Assembly: GCF_000186865.1 (NCBI RefSeq)
Contig: NW_008705563.1
Span: 1,305,482 to 1,369,481 of the forward strand
Reading direction: 5' to 3'
Origin: Aureococcus anophagefferens
Taxonomy: Eukaryota; Sar; Pelagophyceae; Pelagomonadales; Pelagomonadaceae
DNA: 64,000 bases
Notes under the pieces: generated by a model
What the model was told of the DNA's origin: nothing
Databases searched by the model: none
What the model saw: the letters and a program-made list of their open reading frames with translations, nothing else
Part shown: positions 1 to 13,294 of the stretch, piece after piece
How positions within the stretch are numbered: the first letter of the stretch is position 1
How the letters are laid out: each line of letters begins with the position of its first letter
Position numbers and translations under genes: made by a program

Positions 1-2
1 AA

Positions 3-4940
<4,938 letters not shown>

Positions 4941-4992
4941 CGACCCGAGATCCCCCCCCCCCCCCTGTGTGTTGTTGTGTGCCCCCGGGGAT

Positions 4993-6126
4993 CTAAGTCG
5001 TTGCGAGTCGGCACCAGCCCCGCGTCGCGCACGCCTCGGAGAGCCGCCGTCGGCCCGGCGGGCACGAACCGCGGCACTCCTTCGTCTTGGGCCACGCGCC
5101 GCCGATGTTGCGGTCCCCGCACCAGCAGGTCCGCTCGCTCTCGTTGCGCGCCCGGAAGACCGCGTTCTGCTCGACGGCGCAGTCCTCGGGCGAGAAGATG
5201 CCCTCGCCGCCCCGCGCGAACCACCGCGTCTCGCGCACGCCGTTCAGGCGGTCGAGCTGGCCGATGACCTTGGCATGCTTCGCGTAGCACGCGCTCCCGT
5301 TCCAGCCGCGGTCCTCGAAGAAGGCCGTCAGCGCGCTGTGGTTGAGATACCGTTCGTTCGCCTTCGTCGGCGCGCGGGCCCCGTGCACGACGACCTGCGC
5401 GTCCTTGAGCGCGGGCTCCGTCGACTGGCGCGCCGCGCAGCGACCGAAGCCCCCAACCAGGACCTCGTTCTGCCACAGGAGCACGCCGAAGCCGACGTCG
5501 TGCGTGATGCCGTAGGCCGCGCAGATGGCCGTCATGACGCCCGCGGCGGACTGGTTCGCCAGCGCGTGGACGGCGGCGATGGACAGGACCGCGGGCTGGT
5601 GCCAGCCGCTCCGGATGCCCCAGTCGCCGGTCTTGGGGTCGTGGCGGCACTCCGGGTGGCCCCAGATGGCGCGGTAGCCGTCGGGGTGGAGCGCGAAGGC
5701 CGTCGTAAACGGGTCCGGGTACCGCGAGAGCAGGTCGCGGAAGCCCGACGACGAGAACCAGACGTCGTCGTCCGCGAAGACGAAGAAGCGGGCGCTCGCC
5801 GCGAGCGTCGACCGCGCGAACCAGGCGACGCCGTAGTCGTACTTGCAGCAGGGGCCCGGCGCGCCGTAGTACTTGCTCGTGCAGCCCGGCGCGAGGAGCA
5901 CCGGCGGCTCGCCGAGGCACTTGCGCAGCGGCGCGCCGGCGACGCCGACGTCGTGCGCCGGGCAGCCTGCCCAGCGCGCCGCGGCCGCGTCGTCGCCCTC
6001 GACGACGTAGATCAGCGTCTCTCTGCGGCCCCAGCTCCGGTGGGCGACGACGGCGCGCGTGTCGAAGAAGAACTCCTTCTTGACGATCGTCGAGAGGAAC
6101 ATGAAGATGATGTCGCTGTGGAGCAT
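4993..6126 (-). CDS. Fringe-like (GT31-type) glycosyltransferase
   Basis: This 377-residue protein has a Fringe/beta-1,3-glycosyltransferase core. A beta-strand followed by a DxD-type motif (FFVFADDDVWF, Asp119-121) would bind the metal and nucleotide sugar. Downstream is a Trp/His-rich acceptor region (GIRSGWHQPA) and a DVGFG motif typical of the family. The C-terminal part is Cys-rich (CWCGDRN, CRGSCPPG), suggesting disulfides and a secretory-pathway location. No signal peptide is visible at the first Met. The N-terminus already looks like the start of the catalytic fold, so an upstream exon with an anchor may be missing. It is divergent from the GPN3 gene across 252 bp. Donor and acceptor sugars cannot be predicted. 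Confidence 0.72.
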   Translation of the reverse strand: MLHSDIIFMFLSTIVKKEFFFDTRAVVAHRSWGRRETLIYVVEGDDAAAARWAGCPAHDVGVAGAPLRKCLGEPPVLLAPGCTSKYYGAPGPCCKYDYGVAWFARSTLAASARFFVFADDDVWFSSSGFRDLLSRYPDPFTTAFALHPDGYRAIWGHPECRHDPKTGDWGIRSGWHQPAVLSIAAVHALANQSAAGVMTAICAAYGITHDVGFGVLLWQNEVLVGGFGRCAARQSTEPALKDAQVVVHGARAPTKANERYLNHSALTAFFEDRGWNGSACYAKHAKVIGQLDRLNGVRETRWFARGGEGIFSPEDCAVEQNAVFRARNESERTCWCGDRNIGGAWPKTKECRGSCPPGRRRLSEACATRGWCRLATT

Positions 6127-6148
6127 GGCGCCGGATGGCGTTCGTGCC

Positions 6149-6218
6149 GTCGCGGCTGATGGGGGCGCTGGACGCTACCCGCAGTCGCGGCTGATGGGGG
6201 TGCTGGACGCTACCCGCA
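6149..6218. repeat. two-copy 35-bp tandem repeat in a divergent promoter
   Basis: Two adjacent 35-bp units, 6149-6183 and 6184-6218, differ at a single position (c/t). A partial third unit (gccgcggcta) follows. They lie between the divergent starts of the glycosyltransferase (6126) and GPN3 (6379). They are intergenic and could affect spacing or binding of promoter factors. No known motif was recognised in the unit. Confidence 0.9.
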
Positions 6219-6378
6219 GCCGCGGCTACGGGCTGCCATCATTGCCGCCGCGCAAGGATGCCATCCGTCCATCGTCACCATCTCCGTAGGTTCAACGTTA
6301 CGGCCGCTCGACCGTGCAGACTCAGTGAGCGCATCTGGAGCTCTCTCGCCCGCGGCCGAGCTGCCTGCGCGCGCTGCC

Positions 6379-7212
6379 ATGCCCTACGGGATCATCACCA
6401 TCGGGCCGGCGGGCGTGGGGAAGACGACGATGTGCCACGCCCTGCAGGTGCACGGGCAGATCCACAAGCGGGGCATCTACGTCGTGAACCTGGACCCGGC
6501 GGCGGAGCTGACGCCCTACGAGGCGGACGTCGACATCCGCGAGCTCATCACCATCGAGGACGCCATGAAGGAGATGGGCTACGGCCCCAACGGCGGGCTC
6601 GTCTACTGCATGGAGTACATGCTCGCGAACTTCGACTGGCTCGAATCGAAGCTCGCCGTCTTCGGGGAGGACGACACGCTGCTCTTCGACTGCCCGGGCC
6701 AGCTCGAGCTCTACACGCACGTCCAGGTCATGCCCCGGCTCGTCCAGGCCCTGCAGCAGAACCTGAACATCTCCTGCTGTTCTACCTTCCTCGTCGACGC
6801 CGTGAGCATCCACGAGCCGTCGAAGTTCGTCGCCGGCGCGCTCGCGGGCCTGAGCGCCATGCTCCAGCTGCCCGTGCCCCACGTCACCGTGCTCTCCAAG
6901 AGCGACATGATCAAGAGCGAGGAGCAGCTCGAGAAGTTCCTCGACGAGGGCTCGGCCGCGCTCTTCGTCCGCGAGCGGAACCGGCTCGACAACGCGGAGC
7001 CGGGCCGGACGCCGAACCTGCCCTACGAGCGGCTCCACGCCGCCATCTGCTCCGTGCTCGACGACCACTCCATGCTGTCCTACGTGCCCTTCACGGTCAA
7101 CGACGAGGACGCGAGCGCCGTCGTGCTCGCCTTCTGCGACCACCTCACGCAGTACTCGGAGAACGCGGAGGTGAAGATCCCCAAGGAGAGCGGCATGGAC
7201 GAGGACGGGTAA
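6379..7212 (+). CDS. GPN3: GPN-loop GTPase 3
   Basis: This 277-residue GTPase carries the family signature GPN in GYGPNGGLVYCMEY (residues 69-71), a P-loop GPAGVGKT (9-16), the G3 motif DCPGQLELYTH (from 104) and a G4-like SKSD. Its length and the FDWLE and PxxxVMPRLVQ blocks match GPN3 better than GPN1 or GPN2. GPN GTPases act in the cytoplasm on assembly and nuclear import of RNA polymerase II. The ATG at 6379 was chosen because the frame upstream of it contains only a GTG and the protein then starts exactly at the family N-terminus (MPYGII). There is no intron. It converges on the J-protein gene with 15 bp between stops. Confidence 0.93.
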   Translation: MPYGIITIGPAGVGKTTMCHALQVHGQIHKRGIYVVNLDPAAELTPYEADVDIRELITIEDAMKEMGYGPNGGLVYCMEYMLANFDWLESKLAVFGEDDTLLFDCPGQLELYTHVQVMPRLVQALQQNLNISCCSTFLVDAVSIHEPSKFVAGALAGLSAMLQLPVPHVTVLSKSDMIKSEEQLEKFLDEGSAALFVRERNRLDNAEPGRTPNLPYERLHAAICSVLDDHSMLSYVPFTVNDEDASAVVLAFCDHLTQYSENAEVKIPKESGMDEDG

Positions 7213-7227
7213 CAAAATTAGGGCACA

Positions 7228-7970
7228 CTAGGAGATCGCGCAGCCCTCCGCGGCGGCCTTGGTCCCGCTCCGCCGCGCCTCGCGCCGCTCCCGCATGCGC
7301 CGCACGACGTTGTCCTTCTCGTCCCGGATGGCGTTGAGCGCCGCGGCCTCCTGGCGCTCCTCGTGGGACCGCACGTTGCGCCGCTTGAACCACTTGTTCG
7401 TCCGCGTCGCGTTCTTGTCGCGGCTCCGCCGGCTCGTGTCGATCGTCGACTCGCGCGAGTACTCGCCGTTCTCGTCGCCGTAGTGCCAGGCGTTCCAGGC
7501 CTCCGTGTCCACGGGCCGCCCGCCGGGGTGCGTCGGCCGCGGCGCCGTGATGTTGCTCCGCCGCGGCCGCCACTCGGCCCGAGGCTCGCTCGGCCGCCGG
7601 AAGTCGTTCCCGATGGACTGGTCGTACCTGGACGCGGCGACGGTGGGACCGCGCGCGCCGACGTGCGACGCGGCGGACCGCGCAGGAGCTTCTTCCCGCC
7701 GTCGCTGAGCTCGCCGTGCGCCTCGGCGATCGATTGGAACTTCGCGACGGCGGTCGCGTCGTCCGGGTTCGCGTCGGGGTGGTGCCGCTTCGCGAGCTTC
7801 AGGAACCTGCGCGTCCGCGCGTGGGCGCCGCGCAAACCGCCACGGGCGCCGGACGCGCGCGCGTCCTTGATCTCCTTCGGGCCCGCGTTGTACTGGAGGC
7901 CCAGCGTGCGGTAGTGGTCCAGGAGCTGGCGCGACGCGTGGAAGCCGCGCGCGTGCAGCAGCGCGGCCAT
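7228..7970 (-). CDS. J-domain (DnaJ-like) protein, probably mitochondrial
   Basis: Proposed structure is complement(join(7228..7627,7684..7806,7861..7970)), 210 residues. Both introns (54 and 56 nt) have GC donors and AG acceptors; no GT donor gives the correct phase with these acceptors. Splicing yields a continuous J-domain: LDHYRTLGLQYNAGPKEIKD, then AFLKLAKRHHPDAN with the HPD tripeptide, then GKKLLYDQS. The N-terminus (MAALLHARGFHASRQLL) is a typical mitochondrial presequence with RGF before the J-domain. The C-terminal half is basic and ends in a helical, Arg-rich segment. It would act as an Hsp70 co-chaperone in the matrix. The GC donors are inferred from protein continuity and should be confirmed with cDNA. 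Confidence 0.8.
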
Positions 7971-8307
7971 GGCGACGACGCCGCCGGGAGGCGCCAAAGG
8001 CCCGCTCGCGTCGCGCACGCAGTGGCTTCTTCTTGAGCACTGCCGGGTCAAGGTCCTTCAGTCTTGCTCAGGCAGGCCATGAGGAGGTGGCCGAGCCGAG
8101 TTTGGACTTTCCCTACAACAACCACTTCAACATTCAGTCGAGCTGCTACTCACTCTTAAACTCACTCAGGCCGCATGCCGTGGCAATCGCGGACACGAGC
8201 TGGTCTGCCTTTCAGGCCTCCTTTCCCTTTCAACAACCACTTCAACAATTCAACGAAAGCCAGATTAGGCCGGGCGCTCGGGCGGGTGCGGCCCCGCCCC
8301 GCGCGCG
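7971..8307. other. intergenic region with a direct repeat
   Basis: These 337 bp separate the channel gene (stop at 8308, minus strand) from the downstream J-protein start. A direct repeat built on caacaaccacttcaaca occurs at 8116-8132 and 8231-8247, each preceded by a ttccct tract, about 115 bp apart. The base composition is clearly less GC-rich than the coding DNA. It probably holds the channel gene's 3' end and the J-protein promoter. No gene was found. Confidence 0.6.
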
Positions 8308-10089
8308 TCACTTGTCGTCGTCGGGGAAGGCGCGGTGGAAGCGCCAGTAGTGCTCGGCGTAGACGGCGAGCGCGACGACGGCGACGCCCATGAAGGGGAC
8401 CCACTGGAAGAAGAGCGGGTCGTTGAAGATGGAGTCCTCGATGGCCTCCGTGTAGGCGTTATGGTACTCCTTGTGGGCCGTGACCTTGAGGCCCGTGATC
8501 GCCGCCGTGAGCAGCGGGAAGCCGACGCGGAACGCGACGTCGATCTGCTCGGACACGGGCATGTCGCAGACGTGGCGGTCCTCCGCCGCGACGCTCGCCG
8601 CCAGCAGGCTCTCGTAGGTCACGACGAACTCCACGGTCCGCGAGAAGTCGAGGGACGTCGCGCCGCGGTCCAACAGGTCGATCATGAGGCGGACGTCGTC
8701 GACGGACGCGGACCGGCCCATGTCCCGGAGCAGGCGGTGCACGCGCCGCGCGTCGGCGCGCCCCTCGCCGTCGCAGACGCCCTCGAAGGCGTCCCGGAGC
8801 TTCTCGACGACGGCGACGACGGCGAGGGGCGGCGGCTTCGGCGGGTCCGACGGCGCGCGCGCGCGGTCCTCGAGCTCGACGTCGCCCGCGCCCGCGACGT
8901 CGTCCGCGCGCGCGCCCCGCATCTGGACGTAGTGGAGGATGGGCTCCTTGAGCTTGCCCAGCAGCGTGTGGCGCGCGAGCTCCTTCTTCTCGCGCGCGAG
9001 GAACACCTGGACGACCGCGTACTCGAAGACCGCGATGACGCAGAGCGACTCGCCGAGGTGGAGGATGGACGTGAGCAGCGTCGAGTAGGAGATGATCTGG
9101 AAGTTCGCGAAGGTGCCGTTCAGCAAGGTCCGCATGATCAGGACGGGGATGACGGCGATGGCGACGCGCGCGGGCGCGACGGCGCGGTCGATCCAGAAGC
9201 CGCAGTAGGAGATGATGAGGAAGAAGAGGGCCGGGTAGAGGGCCTCCGTGATGTAGTACTTGTGGCGCCGCTTGAAGCGCACGCGCTGGTGCGCCTCGGA
9301 GTAGGGCAGCCCGCCGTAGTCGACCTGCTCGATGAAGACCGTACTCGAGTGGATGCGCCACTGGTTCGAGAAGACCTCGCGCGAACCGCCGTCCTCACCC
9401 TCGGCGATCTCGTAGGCCATGGGCCCGGAGTACATGAGCACGGACGTCGACGCGTAGGGGTAGGACCCGACGGCGTTCTCGCAGTCCTGCGTGTCGTCGG
9501 GCAGCTCGTGGAACTTCATGGAGCACTGCACGAGTTTGGTGGTTGTGTACGTAAGAAACACGCGGCCGCCGGGGAGGATGGCGACGTCGTCGCGCGGCGA
9601 GAAGGGCCGCGTCGGCTCCACGGAGTTGACCGTGTAGAGCTCGGGCTGCCAGATCTTCTTCAGGAAGCCCGGCGTGAGGAACCAGTTGCCCGGGATGGCC
9701 CCGTCCAAATAGCAGCCGTCCGTGAACGTGAAGTTGAGCCGCGGGTCCGTCCAGGAGTAGGACTCGGCGCCGACGAACTTCATCAAATTCTTCTTCTCGT
9801 CGAGCTCGAAGGACTTGAGCGAGAAGTCGTAGACCACGAGCTCCGGCGGCGCGTCGATGGTCCCCGTGTACCAGACGTTGGGCCGCATGGAGCTGTCGTA
9901 GTTTGTAGCCCGGCTCAGGCGCGGGAAGAAGGCGCTCGGGTCGTCGCCGAGGATGGCGTCCTCGAGCTGGTGGCCGCTCACGTAGTTGACGCCGTTGTAC
10001 ACATAGAAGCAGTCCGTGGCGCCGTCCCCGGAGAAGACGCCGAACTGCGCCGCGGCGCGCGTCGCGAGGAGCACCGCCGGCCACCGCAT
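8308..10089 (-). CDS. Cys-loop (pentameric ligand-gated) ion-channel-like protein
   Basis: This single-exon protein of 593 residues starts with a signal peptide (MRWPAVLLATRAAAQFG). The extracellular domain contains a Cys-loop with exactly 13 residues between the cysteines (around residues 187 and 201) and an internal Pro-Asp. Then come M1 (about 283-302), M2 (308-330, PxRVAIAVIPVLIMRTLLNG), M3 (337-365) and M4 near the C-terminus (567-585, followed by YWRFHRAF). This is the topology of the nicotinic/GABA receptor superfamily. The cytoplasmic M3-M4 loop is long, and at about residues 425-485 it holds a helix-loop-helix pair resembling calmodulin EF hands without good calcium ligands. The ligand and ion selectivity cannot be predicted. 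The ATG at 10089 fits the signal peptide. Confidence 0.8.
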   Translation of the reverse strand: MRWPAVLLATRAAAQFGVFSGDGATDCFYVYNGVNYVSGHQLEDAILGDDPSAFFPRLSRATNYDSSMRPNVWYTGTIDAPPELVVYDFSLKSFELDEKKNLMKFVGAESYSWTDPRLNFTFTDGCYLDGAIPGNWFLTPGFLKKIWQPELYTVNSVEPTRPFSPRDDVAILPGGRVFLTYTTTKLVQCSMKFHELPDDTQDCENAVGSYPYASTSVLMYSGPMAYEIAEGEDGGSREVFSNQWRIHSSTVFIEQVDYGGLPYSEAHQRVRFKRRHKYYITEALYPALFFLIISYCGFWIDRAVAPARVAIAVIPVLIMRTLLNGTFANFQIISYSTLLTSILHLGESLCVIAVFEYAVVQVFLAREKKELARHTLLGKLKEPILHYVQMRGARADDVAGAGDVELEDRARAPSDPPKPPPLAVVAVVEKLRDAFEGVCDGEGRADARRVHRLLRDMGRSASVDDVRLMIDLLDRGATSLDFSRTVEFVVTYESLLAASVAAEDRHVCDMPVSEQIDVAFRVGFPLLTAAITGLKVTAHKEYHNAYTEAIEDSIFNDPLFFQWVPFMGVAVVALAVYAEHYWRFHRAFPDDDK

Positions 10090-10338
10090 GGCGCCGGCAA
10101 GGCGGGGTGCCAGTCGCTGGCGTCGCGGCTGCCCGAGCCGACCTCGAAAGTTTGGAATGCATCACCATTCAAGGTGCCGTCAACGAGCCGCCTCCCATAT
10201 CATCAATTCGAGGTGTGCCCGGTTACCCGAAGCACGCGTGGTGGGTTGGTCGAGGGGGTGTGTGTGTTGGGGGCGCGCGCGCCCTGGTGGGTGCGGCGCG
10301 CGCGCGCTCCGGCGTCGCGCGCCCGCGGCCGGCTTCGC

Positions 10339-12555
10339 CTACTCCGCGGTGACGGCGGCGTCGCAGGGCTCGCAGGCGTCCTTGGCGTAGGGGTCGTAGT
10401 AGTGGCCGTAGCGGCAGTCCTTGCCCCAGGAGCAGCCCGTGTCGAGGCCCGTGAGGGACGCGTCGTGGCTGAACTTGCAGGAGTCGCCGTTCTCGCAGAG
10501 GTTGCGGAGGAAGTAGCAGCAGGGGATGGATTTTTTGTTCTTGAAGACGCGCTTCGGCTTGTCCTTGGAGTAGTCCTTCTTGTAGCCGTTCTTGTTGCCC
10601 TTCTTGTAGCCGCCCTTGTCGGCCGAGTTCGGCGCGGGCGCGTCGTCGTCGGCGCGCGCGGCCGCGCCGTTGCGGCGCTGCGGGTGCGTGTAGGGCACGA
10701 ACTGGCCCGGCGCCGTGTTGCCCGTGGCGGCCTTGCCGTTGGCGGCGCGCCGGTCCGGCAGCTTGGGGCTCGCGGGCGGCCGCATGTGCGCGGGCGTCGC
10801 GGCGGCGGGCCCCCGCGCGGGCGAATTCGGCGGCGACGGCGCGACGAAGTGCTTGGGGACGAACTCGGACGACGACGAGCGGAGCTTGCGCTTCGGGCTC
10901 GAGCCGTCGTCGACGGCGAGCACGCGGAGGAAGACGACGTCGGGCCGCGACGCCGCGTCGACGACGGCGCACCGCGCGTGCGGCTGCACGGTCACGAGGC
11001 CGACGTCGTCGTCGAGCACGCCGAAGCGCAGCGCCAGCACCTCGTGGGCGCCGCGCACGGCCGCGTGGGCCGCGGGCTCGCGGCGCTTCGCCGCGCGCGC
11101 GCGCGGCAGGCCGACGGCCAGGCGGCCGTCGCGCTGCGAGCACGCGAGGAGCACGCGCAGGTCGCCCAGCGTCGTCTGGGCGTCCGTCGCGAGCTGCGCC
11201 AACAGGCCCTTGGCCACGGCGAGGTCCGGCGCCTCCAGCAGCGGCGCCGCGCGGTGCAGCGGCAGGCCCTGCGCCTCGAGGAACGCGCCGAGCTCGAGCC
11301 GCGCGAGCTCCCGGCCGAACTCGTCGTCGGTCTCGTCCGTGGACCGCGCGAGCACGGACCAGGGCGCGCAGCAGGCCCGCGCGACGCCGCCGGCGAGGGA
11401 CGCGCCCGCGGCGCAGAGCCGCTCCATCTCCTTCTTCGAGCCGAGCATGACGAGGCCCGGCGGCGGCGGCGCGCCCGGGTCGTCGTCGAGCGCGAGCCGA
11501 CCGGCGTCGGGCGTCAGCGCCGCGTCCATGGCCGCCAGGCCCCAGCACTCGACGCGCACGAAGACCTCGCCGAGGCGCGCGCGCAGCTCCGCCTCGACGC
11601 CGAGCGGGTTCGCGGCGTAGGCGTCGGGGTCGCACTGCATGATGAAGGAGCCCTGCCACGTGTCCGTGGACTTGCGCAAAGCCACGGAGTCGCGGGGCAG
11701 GCCCGGGGGCCGGTCCGCGATCGCGCAGCCCGGCATCGACGCGTAGACGCGCGCGCCCGCGGCCCACTGGCGCGCCTCCTTGGCCGCCAGCGGGTTGAAG
11801 AAGCCCGGCTGCTCGTCGAGGGAGGCGAAGCCGTCGTCGCCCTCGCGCGCGGCGCCGCCCGCGCCGTCCTGGGGCGCCTCGGCGACGGCGGGGCCGACGC
11901 CGAACGTCGCGAGGCGGTGCCGCTGGCTCCGGTACTCGGACGTCTCCGAGGACGTCGCCTCCGACGACGACACGTCGGTGACGGCGGGGACGCCCTCGCT
12001 CTCGGCGCGGCTCGACCGCGCGGCGCCCGCGGACGACGCGCCGGGGCGCGAGCCGCCCAAGCTCAGCGCGGGGATCTGCTTCTTCTCCTTGGCCTCGCCC
12101 CAGGAGCTCCGCGGCGACTTCTTCTCCTTGGTCCAGGAGCCCTTGCGCTTGGAACCGTCGACCTTGGCGCTGTCGCCGGGGCCCGTGACGACGACGTCGT
12201 GCGCGTTCGGGCGGCCGTCGCGGTCGACGAGCGTGAACGCGACCTAGAGACGCGGGGGGGGTCGGGGGCGTTGGCGCGCGCGGTCGCCGCGGGGGCGCGT
12301 TGCTCGTCAAAAAGGACGCGGGGCGCGCGCCTCCATGCCGACCTTGAGGTCGGAGAACGGCTCGGGCGCGTCCTTGCTACGGAAATGGACGTGGTGCTCG
12401 CGGCTGTTCGCGACGGGGTGGCCCGTGCGCCGCAGGAAGCCGAAGCCGCCCTCGTTGGCGTCGAAGTACTTGAGCGCGTCGACGACGCCGACGATGCGGT
12501 TCGCCTCGCCGCCGGGCACGCGCTCCGCGGCGACGACGGCCGGAATCGCCGACAT
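10339..12555 (-). CDS. cold-shock domain plus CCCH zinc-finger RNA-binding protein
   Basis: Proposed structure is complement(join(10339..12243,12331..12555)), 709 residues. Exon 1 gives most of a cold-shock domain (ALKYFDANEGGFGFL, VHFRSK, FSDLKVGME). The 87-nt intron, GC donor at 12330 and AG at 12245-12244, joins it to VAFTLVDRDGRPNAHDV, completing the domain. A GT donor 12 bases earlier would also keep frame but deletes four conserved residues. The long middle part is low complexity. The C-terminus has a CCCH finger (CYFLRNLCENGDSCKFSH) and a second, partial one (CSWGKDCRYGH). It likely binds RNA and acts in mRNA control. The combination resembles LIN28 in logic but with a CCCH finger. The start at 12555 is the first ATG. 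Confidence 0.8.
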
Positions 12556-12923
12556 GTTCCTCCCGAGTCCGAGCGAGTCGCGACGGCCCCCGGGGCCGCG
12601 CGCGCACCCCGTCCCCGCGCGCGGAGAGCGAGGCGCGACGCCGACCCGAGGGGATTCCTCGAGGGCCCGAGGTGTCGCGCTCGCGGGCCGCGAAGCCAAG
12701 GCAGCGGGCCAAGTTTTTGGCCGCGAGAGCTCTAAAGCGCGAGCCTCGGGCTGTTGTGGGCCCCGTCAGGAATTGACTGGCCGCCAGGCGCCGAGCGGGC
12801 AATGATTGCATTATGGATACGCTGAAGGTTGGTGTTCGGGTGTCACCGCGCGGGCTGAAGGTGCTCGCGGGGCAGCCACACCCATCGTAGCAGTGTCGCG
12901 GGGCAGCCGCGTCGTCGGTAGCC
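12556..12923. promoter_or_regulatory. divergent intergenic region
   Basis: These 368 bp lie between the divergent starts of the cold-shock/CCCH gene (minus) and the small membrane-protein gene (plus). They contain the sequence GCAATGATTG at 12799-12808, related to GCAATGATGG found in two other intergenic regions of this window. No further gene was found. The promoter role is inferred from position only. Confidence 0.4.
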
Positions 12924-13292
12924 ATGGTCTACATCGACACGAACGGCAACATCTGCCAGGACCGGCCCAAGGCCGCTCCCCAGCCCGGGCAGCCCCGGAG
13001 CCGCGTCGCGACGGTGCACGGGACGCCGGCGCCGGCCCGCGGCGCCGCGCGCGGCGGGACCGGCGGCAACGGCGGCGGCGGCGGCGGCGCGGGCAACCCG
13101 CTGCTCGCGCTCGGCGAGGCGCTGGGCATCGACGACAAGTACGTCGACGTGCCCGCGATCGACGCGCTCAAATGCCCCGCGACGCGGCAGCCCGCGGTCT
13201 ACGCGCTCGCCCTCGGCGTCGCGACCATGGTGGTCGGCTGGCGCATGCTCGTCGCCGGCGCCGTCTTCTACGTCCTCACCGTGCGACAGTAA
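12924..13292 (+). CDS. small Gly-rich single-pass membrane protein, unknown
   Basis: This 122-residue protein starts at an ATG in a good context (gccATGg). It has a short polar N-terminus (MVYIDTNGNICQD), a Pro/Gly-rich linker with a run of about ten Gly, and one C-terminal hydrophobic segment at about residues 93-119 (ALALGVATMVVGW, then AGAVFYVLTV), which looks like a tail anchor. The first residues loosely resemble selenoprotein K (MVYI...), but there is no in-frame TGA and no SelK membrane helix at the expected place, so no function is proposed. Its TAA stop is only 2 bp from the stop of the convergent protease gene. Confidence 0.7.
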   Translation: MVYIDTNGNICQDRPKAAPQPGQPRSRVATVHGTPAPARGAARGGTGGNGGGGGGAGNPLLALGEALGIDDKYVDVPAIDALKCPATRQPAVYALALGVATMVVGWRMLVAGAVFYVLTVRQ

Positions 13293-13294
13293 CC

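Noticed and set aside
8335..12735. Plus-strand open frame of more than 1,400 codons
   Set aside because: It lies opposite the Cys-loop channel and the cold-shock protein, both with clear domains. Its residues are almost only R, A, G, D, E, V and L, as expected of a shadow frame.
12924..13292. Selenoprotein K homologue
   Set aside because: Only the first four residues (MVYI) are similar. There is no in-frame TGA with a recoding element, and the membrane segment lies at the wrong end.
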